From Sipunculus nudus (Eukaryota; Annelida; Sipuncula; Golfingiida; Sipunculidae), in assembly GCA_026874595.1 (NCBI GenBank), contig CM049313.1:64918159-64982158 (forward strand): a DNA stretch of 64,000 bases, given 5' to 3'. The notes under the pieces were generated by a model that was given only the letters and a program-made list of their open reading frames with translations, made no database searches and was not told the DNA's origin. This document shows positions 13,931-29,662 of the stretch, one piece after another (the stretch's first letter is position 1; the number at the start of each line of letters is the position of its first letter). Position numbers and translations under genes: made by a program.

Positions 13931-16900
13931 GTGAGGTTTGCTCACACTTTGTAAACGGTGTGCTAGTGTGTTAAATAATAGTTTGTTTTGTGTACAGGTT
14001 ATGCGTCCAAGTATTTTGTGTACAGAGAAGGAACAGTAATCACGTGTTAAATATTGACTTTAAAACTCGAACTTCTTCCATGCAAACTAAATATAACCTT
14101 CACATATTATGTTTTCCTGATTAATATTCAAAACTTTAGTATATTTTTTACCTATTCCTACACTAAAAGCCACTAAATAAGCAATAATTCAGTTATACAG
14201 ATTCGCTCAGTTAAACACATAACTTATTTATTAAGGCCTATCAAGCTTTCTGTCTTTCTTAAAAGGGCCTAATCACTAATCTGACCTTGATTTACTATAG
14301 GTAATCCCTTGCGTGGTCATTCAGACAGGGTCCATTGTAAACTCTTGATAGGAGACTTTTTGGAATACAACTGGATCAAATGTATTCTAATTTTAAACTA
14401 CATGACAATATAAAAAAAGTATTTTTCCCGTTGATCATCTTAAACTGATATTTAAACTTGATTCAATAAAACAAAAGCACCGCAAATTGTGCATAATACG
14501 CCCGTCGCATATCTGGTGACCTCTGACCTCAATCAATATGCGTGAATTTAGCTGGGGATGAAATTCAGGTTTTGATTTTAATTGGTGAATATATATAATT
14601 ATTTTATTCAAAATCGATAATATATTTGGTAAGTTACATGGTGCCACCAAAGTCTGGTGACCTCTTACCACATTAAATATGTGATGGATATCGAATGTAG
14701 GCGAGATATAATATTGTTTGATATTTCTTGTTAAATCAAAATCCATCGTATTCTTCGTAAGTTATCGCGGCGTCACCACAAAGTAGTTTAGTGACCTCTG
14801 ATTTTGACCATATTCGAACTCGGGCGTGATAATCTATTGCTCAATAATTATGGCGAGTTTCGTGTAACCATCAAAGCCCCAGTAGGTTATAGCGGTGACA
14901 CTTAAAGTTAACGGACGGGCGGACAGGCGGACGGACCGTGGGTATACCATAATACATCCAAACACAGACGGCCATATAAAAATGTACATACGATCGAGAA
15001 AAAAATTGAGATATAGTAGTAGAACTTGCCCGCTTAAAAGTGGCTTGTTTTTACTGAGTGCTTAAATAGTGTACTATTTAAAGATTGCAAAGAATATGTA
15101 AAGGGATATATTAAGAAAAAGAATACAAAATAATACAAAAAAGATATGTTAACAAATCATATAAAAATGAACGAAATTTTCAAAAATAACTATACTATTA
15201 GCACGAACAATTTATCAGGTTAAAATTAATATATAAAGGTCTAATATTAAGTCTATTTGGTTGATTTTGAAGGGGGGGGGGGCGGGGGTTCCAAGTACTG
15301 CTACCTTAAGACTGGCTTCAAGATCAAGATCGGGGACATACATCACTGTCGTTACATTAAGAAATCATATTCAAGTACCTTTAAGGCCTAGAAATCAATT
15401 TATTTATAAAATATTGTGTAGAAGAATCAAGAGGTATCGTCATATATTTGAAAAAAAAAAATCATATAATATTTAATATTTAAGTGACTCTGAATCAAGA
15501 ACAATCTACACCAAATCAAGAAATCTGTACACTATTGAAAGTTGTTATCATTGCTTTTATTTAAACGCTTATATGTGTGAAAACTTATTTATGTAATTCT
15601 TTCTGGCAACTCTGTGATGCAGGCAGGCGTCTGTTTTGTATAAGTACATGAACTGACATCGCGGTGTTCATTCCTTCCGCTTTGGATATGTTGATAAGGA
15701 AAGTGATTATTACTACAGCTTTGAATGGAAAGTCCTTAACAAATCTGACCTGCTGTGACCTTGTGATTGCACAATCGTTGTACCTATATTAAAGAACTAT
15801 ATGAACTGACATCGCGGTGTCCATTCCTTCCGCTTGGGATATGTTGATAAGAAAATTTATTATTACTACAGCTTTGAATGAAAAGTACGTAACAAATCTG
15901 ACCTGCTGTGACCTCGTGATTACACAATCGTTGTACCTATTTAGGAACTTTAAGGTTCAATGAACGTTGTACCCAAGTCGGTTGTGATATAATATATATT
16001 CTGGGTTGCAGCGGGACATACAGGTTTCAGGACACTTTACTCTTCGTTGCTCCATAAGTAAAAGTAAAAGTTTTTATTTCTGAAGTTTCATATCCTCATA
16101 TCATTGCTGTATTGACACAGTGTTTGCATTTTTCAAGAATGATCTTGAAATCCAAATATATAAAAATACAACTGACATCCCAAAATACCATGCATTGTGT
16201 TTAAAGAATAACATTAATATAATGTTTCACATTTTTTAAAACAAATATTGAACATTGGCTTTAAACGAGTCAAGGCCACAGGTGTTACAGACACCAGTAA
16301 ATAATGATTAATGAATAATTCATTTACTAACAACCATATATGTTAGTATGGTAAAATGTACATTTTTTTTTTGGAATGTAAAACATTGCTCGAAATTAAA
16401 AAAAAATCTTCCAGACTACGCCCATTAACGATCGGCAATGCAGAAAAATTCAATAGATAAGCCTATTTAAAATGGGGTCATGACCTTTACTAGGAGAGTG
16501 ACCTTGACCTTGAATAGTTACATTATTAACAAAAATCATACAAAACCTTAAATATATCAAGAAAAAGTTGTTGGATTGGTCCAAAAATCAAATTTACAAT
16601 AGATTTTGCATAGCTCTGTCTTGTATGGGAGACTTCGGGCGCCACCTATTATTTTTTCCCTAGTTTTTGCGCCTGCTTGAACCTCATCATCGCCACTTAA
16701 CAGTAACCTTGAGCTTTATAAGTAAAAACTTATAGACACATTTTTTCATTTTATGCACATGTATCGATATCGGTTACATTATTAAGTCTATTTAAATAAG
16801 TTCATGACCTTTACCATGAGAGTGAACTTAAACTTGAATATTTTCATTTTTGGTGAAAACAAACAAAACATTGTTTCTCAAGTGGATGGATGTATTTTTC

Positions 16901-19900
16901 TAATAACACATGATAGGTGTCAGATGATAAGTTGTCGAAAAAATTGTGACCAATTTTTATGTGAACTCCATAACATTTGAAGTACTCTTCTTTTTTCTTT
17001 AAATTTGACACAAGAAATATTTCCATCAATATCTCGGATATGTTAGAAGACTGGTGACCTTGATCTTTACCTTCAAGGTAAAATCTGCGAATATTTAGGA
17101 TTTATTTTAACCCCATACCTTTTTAAGAACTACATATGTTTACTTCAAATTTGACACAAACGATTTCTACCAAAAAATTTCAACCTCGGATTTGACTATT
17201 CGAGGTCAAACCTGAAGAGTTATGGGATTCTTGTGAACCCCTAACTTTTAAATAACTGCCTTACTTTTTCTACAAATCTGATATGCGAATTGTCTCCACC
17301 AAGATGCTGGATAAGTTCCAACATTTGTACCTTGAACCTGGTGGCCTAGGCAAGTGTCAGTAAATGCTTCTGATGAAGGGGTTCTATTTTCGAAGGGGGG
17401 TTACCTTAAATGTCTGGGGATAACATGGCATCTACGATGCCAGAAATTTCTAGTTGAAAGTGTGCCTCTCTAAAATACGATCATGGAACTTGGTTACATT
17501 GGCCCGTAGCCTTACGAAGAATATATAGCATTACCTATTCCCCCCATGTCCAGCGAACAGCGACTCTGGGCTATATCATATATATTTAGTTGTTCTCTAA
17601 AGTTTAGATGTACAAACTGCTTCTTGCATCATTTTTTTTTGCATCTTTACATCATTCTCAAGGTGTTTTCTTGGTCTTCTCTAACTCCTTTTATTTCTAG
17701 GGGGGGGGGGGGGGCTCACGGAAACTACATTAAACAATTCCTGTGTCTTTGTTGTTGATGACATTAAAATTTTTATATCGAAGCAAAATTTAAAATTTCA
17801 GTTTTAAGATAAATAGAATAATAGAGAAAAAACAACAACAAACATTTTTTAGATATTACCATGTAGTTTAATGTAAGCCCGCTAGGAGGCGGGTTGATTT
17901 TAGGCCTACTGGGTGCTTAAAATATCGCATTTTTTTTAAAATAAAAAAATAAATAAATGTTATAATATCATATGAAAATGAATAAAACTGTCAAAATATG
18001 TATAAAAATATGCATATGCCTATAAAAATATGTTTGTTCAAGTGGAATATTTTTTTTACCCGACCCTATTTCCTTTGCAATACAGTTTCTATTGTAACGA
18101 GAAGCAGACCATGTCTCCCAAACTTATGCTGTAATATCTTTTTCTGATCATAAAAAAATTTGTATAATTCAATTCTTGCTGCTTCTGTGTATCATTCGAT
18201 GGTTATGTAGGGTTTATAACTCTGGTGTTCCTATGGCCTTTTTCATGCTTTTCTTTGTTGATACTGACTCCTGAAGTGTTGGCTTTTCTTGCGCCTGCCC
18301 ATGATTATACGACTGTAGACGGATATCATCTGCATAATCATAAAGGGGCCAATTCCGATATCTCCCGAACCTTTTATAAATATAAGGCAGAAAAAGCTAG
18401 TCCTACCGGCTGTTTGATTTGTTAACAGCCACGTGTTTATAACGTGGGGCCCGCCAAAGTAATCCTAACACCTTCAACTCTGTTGGAAAGTCAGTTTCCG
18501 AAAGGACGTAGTGACCTCTCATTTTCTGCACATATGCAACCAACCACCTTAGCTTAGGTGTTTTCTTTTGTTTGTCACTAATGGCGCATGTACCGGGGTA
18601 ACAATGACAGCCTAACAAGCTCGTATACATCCGTTACAGATATTATAGTGATATAAAATAACTTTCCTGAACATAAATTATCTTAAGTACCGTAAGATGT
18701 ACCCAGATTATGCAAGGAATCGCAAGTTCTGCAGAATATGTAGGAATATCGCTTACTTTAATCTTGTCCATATCCATGCTTTGTTTCTTATTCCTTTCAT
18801 TTATGGCCATCTTCATAATCCAGGCAAATATCAGTTGAAAAATGAATGCATAAAACTGACAAGCCTGTTCCAGAAAACTCCACTTTTTGTACGAATCCAC
18901 ATGTGATTCAAGAAGAGTTGTATTTTCTTGGAGAAATATATTTCTCGACACTATCAAGAGCTTTTTCAATATCAATGGATTTACTTTCATCCATAAACTC
19001 CATTCTAAGTACTATCAGAAAATTGTTTTTTATTTAAATAAAAAAATGGGGCAAATTTCACTACAATTAGCCTATATTCATTAAGAGTTTGCCTGGACCA
19101 TTGGTATATTTTTTAAGTTCGGTAACGTTATCTAAATAGTGTAACTATGTATATCATCCAATAAACAGTTCTTTATAAAGTTTACTTGTCATTTACACAA
19201 TCACATTTTTACAATCATCATGGAGAAACTATGTATAATTCAGTCAATCCCTGTGGTTTCATTTAGAAAAGTAAGTTTTGGCAAAATCGGCCAACGGTTC
19301 CCATAAAGGAGCTGACTGGTGTCAAATTTCAATACATTCAGTTTAAGGCAAACGATTTTACAATACTCAATGTTTTTATTTTTGTAGGAAGAGAGACCTG
19401 TACCTGAACCAGGTCCTGGAGGCAAGTATTCATTTTAGCTCAGTTGCTAATAGTTCATTTGAGCTATAGCAATCATCCTTTGTCGGTCGTCCGGATGTCC
19501 GTCTGTATGTCCGTCCATTAACAAGGCAAAAATCGTAACCGTTTGATCTAGAAAATTTCAACTTGATGTCAAAAAAGGTCCTCGGTAACTCTCCTGGCAT
19601 AATAAAAAAAGAAGGTCATTGGGACCTATATTTGGCGAGTTACGCGCGTTTTTGTGTATTGTATCACTTCTGAAAAAAATACAATCCTTATGCTAAAACA
19701 TTGTGCTTCATCTGCACATATAAGATTCTACCATGCAAAAAATTAGAAAATCGGCTTTGCGTATTCTTCAGAACTATTACTGATTTTAACAATTTCAGCT
19801 GTTGAGGTATGAAATTCATACTTTAGTTAAGATATCTCAGTAATGATTGCATGAATCTTTTTTGATATTCGGTAAGCTTATTGATCATAGACAGCCATTT

Positions 19901-20858
19901 CAGCTGTGGAAGTCGGGTTTTGTCATCTTAATTTTCTTTATTTTTAAGCGATTTTGTTATTTATTTTTTAAATTAAAAATTACGGCTGGCCAGTTGTCAA
20001 CAAGGCTCAAATTGTAACCTATAAATATTTTACTTAACCTAAAATTAGGCCACTGTGACCTGTATATTGTAAGGTTGCAATTGTTTTTGTGTTTACAGCG
20101 CTTTGAAATTTTAACATTACCAACTTTTTAAGTCAGCTGAGCGTCATGACATATGGGTCACTTGTTTCTTTTTAATCTGCAATATAACAAGGAGTATAAA
20201 CAGTCGGTATAAACTTTAAATTGTATGATCGTATCTTTCGTTGAATATCAAAGATTCACTCTATATTGTGGTTTCCTTTGGAATATACGTAATACTATTT
20301 AAAAACATCATTATCAGCAAACCTCAACGTATTTGGAGAGGAATTCAAATTCACCTTTATCGAAAATTGAAAAATTAAAAAAGGTTAGTATGTTTAATTA
20401 ATTGAAAAATACAGTCAGACCTTTTCTTATACAGAAGTACAGATAGCCGTTCAGTCTGTTGGAATATGTGGTTCTGACGTGCATTTCTGGACCAAGGGAA
20501 ACATTGGAGATTTTGTTGTTAAGGCGCCAATGGTCCTTGGCCATGAGTCAAGTGGAACTGTGACTAAGCTGGGTCAAGGTGTCACACACCTCAGAGTGGG
20601 TCAGTATATAATCATGTGATCTTTTTTTACGTTAATACATTTACATGTTAATGAGGTTAAATTTAGTACAGTCTTATTACATAGAACCGTTCAACAATTT
20701 TTGTCAAAATTAGGTCTGGGTATCGCCTATAAATTTCATATTGCAGTATATTGCATTTATGGTTGCGTATTGCGATACGTATTTTCATTGTATTCAGTTG
20801 ATAGGAAAAGTGTGTTTTCTGTATTATGCATACATAAATAATTCATTATTATTATTAC

Positions 20859-20897
<39 letters not shown>

Positions 20898-23800
20898 CTT
20901 TATCTTGTTAAATATGATGACACAATAAAAGTTTATGCAGTTTGGTTTATTTCACAAACGAGATACTATAATATTTCTTACTTATTGTGTTTAGTATAAA
21001 AGCCTTACATGTGAAAATAACTTGGCGGTTAGAGAACTGGCCCGTGGTTTAGCATATAGAGGGGTAGATGGTGTGCACAATCAAAGGCGTGTACCACATC
21101 GCAAGGCTGTCGTTCTTAAACAATATAACACTGTGAAATTTACTCATGATCTTCCTGCAGTCATCATGTGTAAATGAAAATTAATGACTGATTAATTATT
21201 ATGGCCATGTTCAGCAATTTTTATCTTTTTTTTGTGTTATGGATATATTTCCCCCATGAAAAAATACGTCATCGTGCAGACATGCAAATTTCCTCGGACA
21301 GACCTTTGATCTATGGTATATCAGGCCTACTTATACAATGCTTATTGACCATCTAAAGACACAGTAGAGCTTTCAATTTAAACCTGTAATTATTCCCATC
21401 CGATTTATATGTCTTTATTTGTAACAGAATTATTATTTTACTGCAAAAGATCAGTTTCAGGCAAGTTAAAAAATCGAAAAATATCGATATTTGAAAGGTG
21501 TATATGAAACACCGTGTCGCGATGTTCCTAGTGGAGGGTTGAACGCCTGTCTTTTTTTTTTCTTCTCTATTTTTCTTCTATACAGGATTTGTCTCAGAGC
21601 ATCATTTTTCCCAACATTGCACATTTCATCATCAAATTGAACGCCTGTCGCAGAAATCGCTACATGCGCGATTTTCGCCGCGCAGTGTCAAACGCGCGCG
21701 TTCACCCGCAGGTGGAAATGAAAAGGCTACATTGATACAGAGAACAAGAACGATTCTGACCGCCAACGGAAAGCCATTACTGCGCAGTAAAGTCGCGTTC
21801 ATGAAAAGTAAAGGTTTTGCCTGCGCATTCCCTCCGTGCTTTCCCGCGCGGCGAACTCCCCGGGCTCATGGAAAGGCAGCTTGAAGGGGCGTACTCGCTT
21901 CAACGAATTGGGACCCCGATGCGCTGCGCTACGAATCGACTCTTTTTTGACACTGCTACGAATTGTCAAATTTCGCAGGTCATATGTACCTCTTAGAAAT
22001 GCTTCGTAGCCCGTGGTAGATATTTCGTGTTAGATCGTAAGTTTTAGGTTAATAAATCGGAGAACATCGGGGCAAATCGTGACGCTGCGTGGGCACTTAA
22101 CCATTAGGTATCACCGCGTAAATGTTACGAAGTAACCACGATCCCTTAAGAAGTGGCTGAGACACAACTAATAAATACCTAAACAATTATCTCGAAATAG
22201 CTAAGAATCATTAAAACGTACTACGATTTAACCCAAATTACTTATGCTACATCAAGAATTACTGACAATACAGTTATGACGTATTACTAAGGGGCTATGT
22301 TAAGGCTACAAAACTTCTTAACCTTTTATGACGTTGTCTTCGGGTATAAACAAGTGTTAATCGTCCATGCATTGTCAAAGGGTCACATACTTCTCAGAAT
22401 GGGACTAACTAGAGTACGACTCAGCTGTTTATGGTTTGTGGGCATTGGAATAAGGCCCAAAATGCACCGGGGTTTCTACATACACAGATGGCTTAGGTAT
22501 AAATGCAGTGAAGAGGTTAATTTAGTCCGTTCAAATACGTTGGCATTGGAATTGTTTGACGGCAAATTGTATAAACATTGGTGGTAAGGAGCTCACGGAA
22601 TAAATAAAATTTTGTTAACATGCGCATGAGAAATATATACAGGTGTTTCCTTAAAATGTATTTTTTTTTTTAATTTCGATTTTGAAGACAAGTAGTCCCA
22701 CAATGTCAAACTGGAAGAGGTTTATAGTGAGAAGAAACGACCTCATTCATAGAAGACTGTAGAGATAGTGAAATGCAGGATATGTTGTTATAGGGTGAGG
22801 TAGAAGCATGAGGCAATGCTGCCTGTCGAAGTGGAAGAGGGGGAACATGTATATAAAACATCATACATTTACACCCTGATGTTAGAGCTACCTCTCCCAA
22901 TTTTCTGTAGCTACCATGCCACAGCAGCTCTTGTATAAGCTCGTCCATATTTTGCCAGGGAATTAAATGAAGAGAAGAGTACCAGAGTCGGACTCTCTTC
23001 GAGTGATGCAGACCTCTTTCACTCCTCATTTAAATACGTTTGTCCCAACTTAACATTGCCTATGGCAATATAAAGCTCAACAGCCTCCTAGTGAATCGCA
23101 GCAATGCATTCTGTTGTGTGGCTTGTCTTATATCATATCGTACCCAATGCCTCTATATATATCGTTCATGGCAGAAGCTCGGTAGTTCCTTGTAATTCGT
23201 TGTAACTCTTACGGCACAAACTGCGTTTTATAGTACACATAACATTTAGTAATATCTTCGTATATTCTACCTGTATATTTTGAATAGATACGAAAATTGA
23301 ATAAATTTGTTCCATATTGTTTGGCTGGGGTAAGACTCCGTAGAACCGTTTATTTATTTTTCCTTGTGTTGTCAAAGTTTAATCTGATGCTTTGATGATA
23401 CAGGAGACCGTGTGACAGTAGAACCCGGGGTGCCGTGTCTTGCGTGCGACTTCTGTAAGACCGGTCGATACAACTTGTGTCCTGATGTCGAGTTTTTAGG
23501 AACACCACCGGTCCATGGGGATCTGTGCCGCTTCCATGTTCATGCTGCGGATTTCTGCTTCAAGTAATATAATAATAAGCGCTGCTTTGTAAAGCAAGAT
23601 TTTCTGGGTTCGACCACCAGAGTGCGCCCAGGGCAAAGAAGTGTAATCAGACCAAAGTGTTCGCGGTTATGCGTTGTGCATCCAGCTCCAAATTTTAAAC
23701 AAGCGACACACGTTCTCGTTTGTCTGATTAAATTGGGTCTGATTCTTGGTCCTGTGTCAGAACCGATGTGTGGTATAATGGTATATATGAAATTTATATA

Positions 23801-24328
23801 GTTATCCATACCTAAGATGATCTCTAAATATTTTTGCCCAGTTGTAGTATTTTAAGATGAAAAGATCGAGATATTTAAATTGAGAAAGCTCTAGTTCGAA
23901 AATATTGTATGGTTGATTTAATCATACAGTGGTCTACTTATTTTAGTTTGTCGAAAAATATACTTTATTATGACAATTTCTCTCAATTTTCAGATTACCG
24001 GACCACGTGACCCATGAGGAGGGGGCCTTGTTAGAGCCGTTGTCAGTTGCTGTCCATGCGTGCCGCCGTGCGGGAGTGACTGTTGGTCAGAAAGTGTTCA
24101 TATGTGGAGCCGGCCCAGTCGGTCTGGTTTTTATGCTGACAGCTAAGGCCATGGGGGCTGCTGAAGTGGTTTTAACTGGTAGGTTGTATTTTTTTCATTC
24201 TTTGGATAGAATTCCCTTGTACTTTATCTACCTTAACAAAGTAAAGACTTACAACAAGTATGATGAGTTTATGTAAATCTTAACAATCCTAAAATTTCAT
24301 GTAGTGCATATTCGATAGAGAGATATCC

Positions 24329-24385
<57 letters not shown>

Positions 24386-27300
24386 AGCTTACCTATTCAT
24401 CTACGTAAATGTATTGCAATACTCACCTTTACCATCAAAATTCAATTTCAAATCACTGACGGGATCACAGTCGGAAAGCAGAAGCAACACACAATCTAAG
24501 ACAATCGGGTTCTCCGCACCTTGGCAAAGAAAAACGAGTATGCCGGGAGTGCTTGTAAACTTTATGCGTAACTCTGACATGCAGAATATTTGGAGATTTT
24601 TAGTGGAGTAATACGGAAATAATCGAACTGCTTTTCGGTATTAAGCGGGTGTATTAATATTGTCGTTAAAAATATATCCCCCTGTTGGAGGAGACATTTC
24701 GGAGACATCTCTGCGTTCAACAGGCCGATCTTAACCCTCGTCTACGGTCTCCACAAGATTTCTTTCTAAGAGTACGAAGGCGACATCTGGTGGACACTGT
24801 GGCAATTATAATATTTAAAAAAAAAAAAAAAACAACAAAAAAAAACAGCAACAACAAAAAAACTGATTCAATGGTACCGGCAGTGACATTCAGAAGTAAA
24901 GGTGTGTTTTAAAGTTCCTGCAGAACATATTTATTTTCGTATTTTTATCCCAGCTGACCATAGGACTATTGAGCTATAGCGATCACCCTTTGTCCGTCGT
25001 CTGTCCTCCGTCCGGCTGTCCCGTCTTTCCATTAACAAGGCACAATTCGTAACCATTTGACCTAGAAACCTCTAACTTGACATCAAAGAATGTCCTTGGG
25101 CAAATCTCCTAATATACCAAAAAAAAGGTCACTGTGAAATATATTGTGCGAGTTTCGCATGTTTTTGTGTGTTTTAGCACTTAAGAAAAAAATCAGTCTT
25201 GAGCTGCAAAACTAAGATTTTACACTCAATCCAAAAACTAAAACTTCGGGCATCAACTGTACATATAACATTGTTATCATGCGAAAATGGAAGAAAATCG
25301 ACCGCAAGTTTTTCAGAACGTTTGCGGACACAATTGAAAAATGTCTAGTATTTTCTAGTTGATGTAAGGTGATTGATACTTTAGATAAAATAACATACAT
25401 CAATAATGATTGCATGAATCTTTCTGAAAACCTGCAAGCTTATTGATCATAGATATCCCTTAAGCTGTGGCAGACTAGTGGCGCCATCTACCTTTTCTTT
25501 ATTTTTACGCCTTTTTGTATAATCAGAAATTACGGCTGGTCAGATGTTAGCAAGGCACAAATCGTAACTGCTCGACTTAGATACTTTTTACTTAAACTAT
25601 AGATAGGTCCTTGAGCAATCTCCTTGCATACCAAACAGTAGGTCACTGTGGCCTATTTTTGTGAGTTATGGCTGTTTCTATGAAAGATGCGGAAGGTCTC
25701 ACACACAGGGTGATCATTTAATTCAAAGTGTCCTCTTTGGACTGGTCAGGTTTGCTAAAGTGTTATTACATTTCCGGTTAATTTTGTTTTACATTAACAG
25801 TTAGGGAACTTTGTTATATTATCGGGTAATTTCGTATAACGTAATCGGTGAACATGTTGTTATCTTATCGGTTGATTTTGTTTTACATTATTGGTTAATG
25901 TTACATTATCAATAGTTTTTTATTACGTTATCGGTTGGTAATCAGCTATCATTTGATTTGTAATAACGTTGGTGTTACATTATCAGTTAATTTATTATTA
26001 CATTATTGGTTTATGTTACATTAAAAGGTGACTATTATATTATCAGTTGTAACAGATGTGATCGTCTCATTTATACGATACTAGCTTCTCCTTCCCGTTC
26101 ACTATTTTCAATTTGAAGACCAGTTTTAAGTATAATCCAAAATACAACAGATGGTGCTTAAATATAACGAGTCTAGATGAGAAGCAGTAGACGAGACAGA
26201 AACTATTTCAAACATATTTATACTTACAACATATTTGTTTAACAGAATCAAACTGTCTGTTGATATTCTTTGAAGAATTGAATAATTTTGAATATCTGAC
26301 TTTTTGAGTCTCAGAAAATGTCAAGATACAGCCTTAGACCCTGATGCAAGGTAACAACTGCTTTCAGCCTTGATACACAATATGTAGCGACAGGTGGCGC
26401 TGAGATAGCTATTCCGAAATATATTTTGAGAAATCACTGGAATTATGGAGAAATAAGAAAAATGATGGACACACTTTGTGTAATTCCCAACCGTAACACG
26501 CAGATCTTTATAAAATTACCCATCCATATATATATTAGAAGGATGGTGTGGTGTTATATCCAACATTTCCGATGAGACTCAATGCAATCATTTCATCATG
26601 ACAAACGGCGGTTAAAAAGCTTATCTTTTTTATCAAGTTCACCTTTTAACAAGAGGGCTTGTAGTACAGAAGATATGTCGATAATTGTTTTCCTTTTTAG
26701 AGAAAGGCCGAGCGTTGCGAGGCTGGCGGCAACGTTGGCCCAGAATTAATTATAGGGTCACCACTGGGCTTAAACAAGTGACCGCATGGCGTCATAATTA
26801 AAAATTTATGAGAATATGTATATGCTTGAACATTTTTTTGTAAAGATGAAAATTTCAGATTTCAGAAAATTAGGAAGAAACGATTTTCCGGAAACCGGCG
26901 TTCGGAAAAACGGCATTCTACTTACTGTTTTACCTGCAGACATATCAGAGCACCGGTTAAATGTGGCCAAGCGGATGGGAGGGGATCACACCATTCTTGT
27001 GACGGACAAGAGCGCCAAGGAGACTGCTAACAAAGTGTCTGAGGCGCTGCGTGGCCAGCCTGACGTCACCATCGAGTGTAGCGGCGCCGAGAGCAGCATT
27101 CAAACAGGCATTTATGTAAGTTCCCCTTACGTCATCACTGCCTTCCGGAGAGATACTGTAGCTGACTTCATATTGGCGGGGTTTAATTTCGCGGTTTTCA
27201 TTTTACCAGTTTTTCGCGTATGTTCTATTTTCGCGGTCTCATATTATACACATTATGTGAATTAATTGTATCAAATATTATGTGCATAAAATCTGATTAA

Positions 27301-28875
27301 CAAAAAATCTTTTTTTTTTAATGGCAAACAAATGTAAAGATCTGATAGTTTTTTAAAATATAAGTCTAAGAACATACACGATCTATTCTTAATCAGTTCT
27401 AATTCATGAATATTTATATTCGCGATTATTCCCCTTTCATGGATATCGCGAATTTGAAAACCTCGCGAACAAAAAAGGCAACCACAGAAATGTTTGTATA
27501 TCTTATCGCTGAAAAAAGAATTCCCCTCATATTTGTTATTTTGTACAATCTGGTATATTTCATATTTGATCAAGTCTCCTTCCCTTATCGTATGTTTATC
27601 ACCATTGTGGAATACGAAAGAAACAATGGTATTTTTTATTAGCTGACTGCACTGTTAAATAGAAAGCAAGAAATAGACTGGCCCAGCCAATGCAGGGGTT
27701 AAGACTGAATTGTTCCCGTTGACAGAGCAAACTTTCTCTCCCTGTGTTGTAATGCTCAGAACGGGTACTGCCACCTTGCGGCAAATTCCATAACTAATTT
27801 GCGGCTTTCTGATCGTCTCATTCCATCTTTGTGCTTAGAGCTGACTACGGGTTACGTCTATCTATACATGGCCTCATGTTTTAATTTACTAATTTAAATA
27901 GCAATAATAATAATAATAATAAGAAAAAAAAAAACAAACTGGCTTGGCTACACTAGACCTGACAATTCGTAAATTAAGTGATTATATGTTTGAACTTTTA
28001 TAGTTGTTTTATTGAAGAAACTATATATCTTAGCATAAAGTAAAGACAGACTAATATACACAAGTGATGATATGCAATTACTATAGAGATTTATGCTCAG
28101 TACTTTCCCATATCAAGTAAAATCCTAATTTTAACCCATTTTTGTAAACAAATACCAGAACAAATACCTATCTAACAAAGAAATAACCATGATATAATAA
28201 AGACATGTAAGGAGGCGTGTTTACCCAACTTTCTTTGCTAACCCCTCAAATTTGTGGGGCAATGTGGAAACTGTCAGAAAACGTGAGCTTTAGTAAGCAC
28301 GGTATGTGCGCCATTGTTGACAAACAGCAAAGCACGACTATACCCTATGGAGGTTAGTTTGCGTTGCATATGCGTAGAATCTGAAAGGTCACTAGTTGCA
28401 AAACGGTACTGGGTAAAAGCCGGTAGTACCGGCCGGTAACCGGTACGTACCGGCAGAGGGGAAAAGCCGGGACTTCGATTATTACAGCCAATAATGGCAC
28501 ATACACGCAAAGTTTTTATAATGATCCGATGCATACAATAATGCATTTAGAATCTTCATCGAATTACCGAAGACCGCCAATGCCAGAACAGAATTTGTAC
28601 ATCGCAGAGTTGTAACTTTTGACACTGATGCGAAAGCAGATGCACTCATTGAAAAATCAGGGTCATGAAAAGTAATAATTCATATATAAGCGCAATGTAT
28701 AACTTCGATATATATATGGAATCAAAACTGTTTCATCAGTGCGAGCAGAAGCTCTTTATAAACAAGGGAAAACCCACAAACAAAAACAAATAAGGTTATA
28801 TTTTTTTTCACAAATATGTAACATATATATATATAGTCTCCTGACAAAATATTTATATGAGTTTGTATACATGTG

Positions 28876-28935
<60 letters not shown>

Positions 28936-29201
28936 TTTGACACCCCACCAGCCCTGTTTTCATGTGGACATACACAGGCCAGTCCTGACAAGACATCAGA
29001 TTGATTAATGAGTTTAGCTGGCAAGCCAGCCCCGTTGACCTAGCGAAGGGTCACACTATCAGCTTTGTTTACAGTTAGTCACTCGCTCTGACGAAGGCTA
29101 CAGGGGTAGCTGAAAATTAAGCAACAATCTGTACATGTTATCCAAATAATATGATTGTTTGAAATGTTGGCGTTGATGTCTCTCTTCTTTTTGTGTTCAT
29201 T

Positions 29202-29264
<63 letters not shown>

Positions 29265-29606
29265 TATAAAATCTGTTTTATTAATGAGAGAGGCTGTTTC
29301 TAGTAAAATTATAAGATAATTTTAAGAACTGTTGAAATATAAAAATGCAATTTGAATTCAAGTCAGGTAAAGCTTCTGTGCAAATACTGATTTAGATGAA
29401 TCTTTGTACACATTCTCTATATATATATTATTCATGCAATATTTTTTTATAGCAAATGACGCTACAGCACTTTTAATAATCTTGGACAAACTACCGGGGT
29501 ACTCCTTCAACCCATGATGAAGTATACGGCAATACAGGCTTATTATATAGTATACAGCTATTATTTTAATGATTATTTTCATGGTGTGTACATGTATACT
29601 TATGTA

Positions 29607-29662
<56 letters not shown>

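Larger units (their letters stand above)
13931..19387. other. SORD copy B intron 1
   Basis: 5.5 kb. Holds a degenerate 140-bp tandem repeat (14500-14960), a poly-G run (15271-15283), a 153-bp tandem duplication (15648-15953), AT-rich repeat-like DNA with many TGACCTTGA stretches (16480-17370), a poly-G run (17700-17714) and an inverted copy of repeat R1 (18340-18630). No coding exon seen. Confidence 0.6.
23333..24942 (+). repeat. Segmental duplication, copy B arm
   Basis: Partner of the 2490-10420 arm. The intron between exons 4 and 5 is only 430 bp here. Its sequence from about 23580 on aligns with 8515-8926, which defines the insertion in the other arm. Confidence 0.85.
24179..26939. other. 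SORD copy B intron 5
   Basis: Holds (TA)n at 24331-24382, the end of the segmental duplication, repeat R2, and a degenerate TTACATTATCGGTTAAT array (25740-26060). Nothing coding seen. Confidence 0.6.

Noticed and set aside
22297-23029. Frames of 96 (+) and 107 (-) codons as genes
   Set aside because: No domain, splice or codon signal; inside SORD intron 3.
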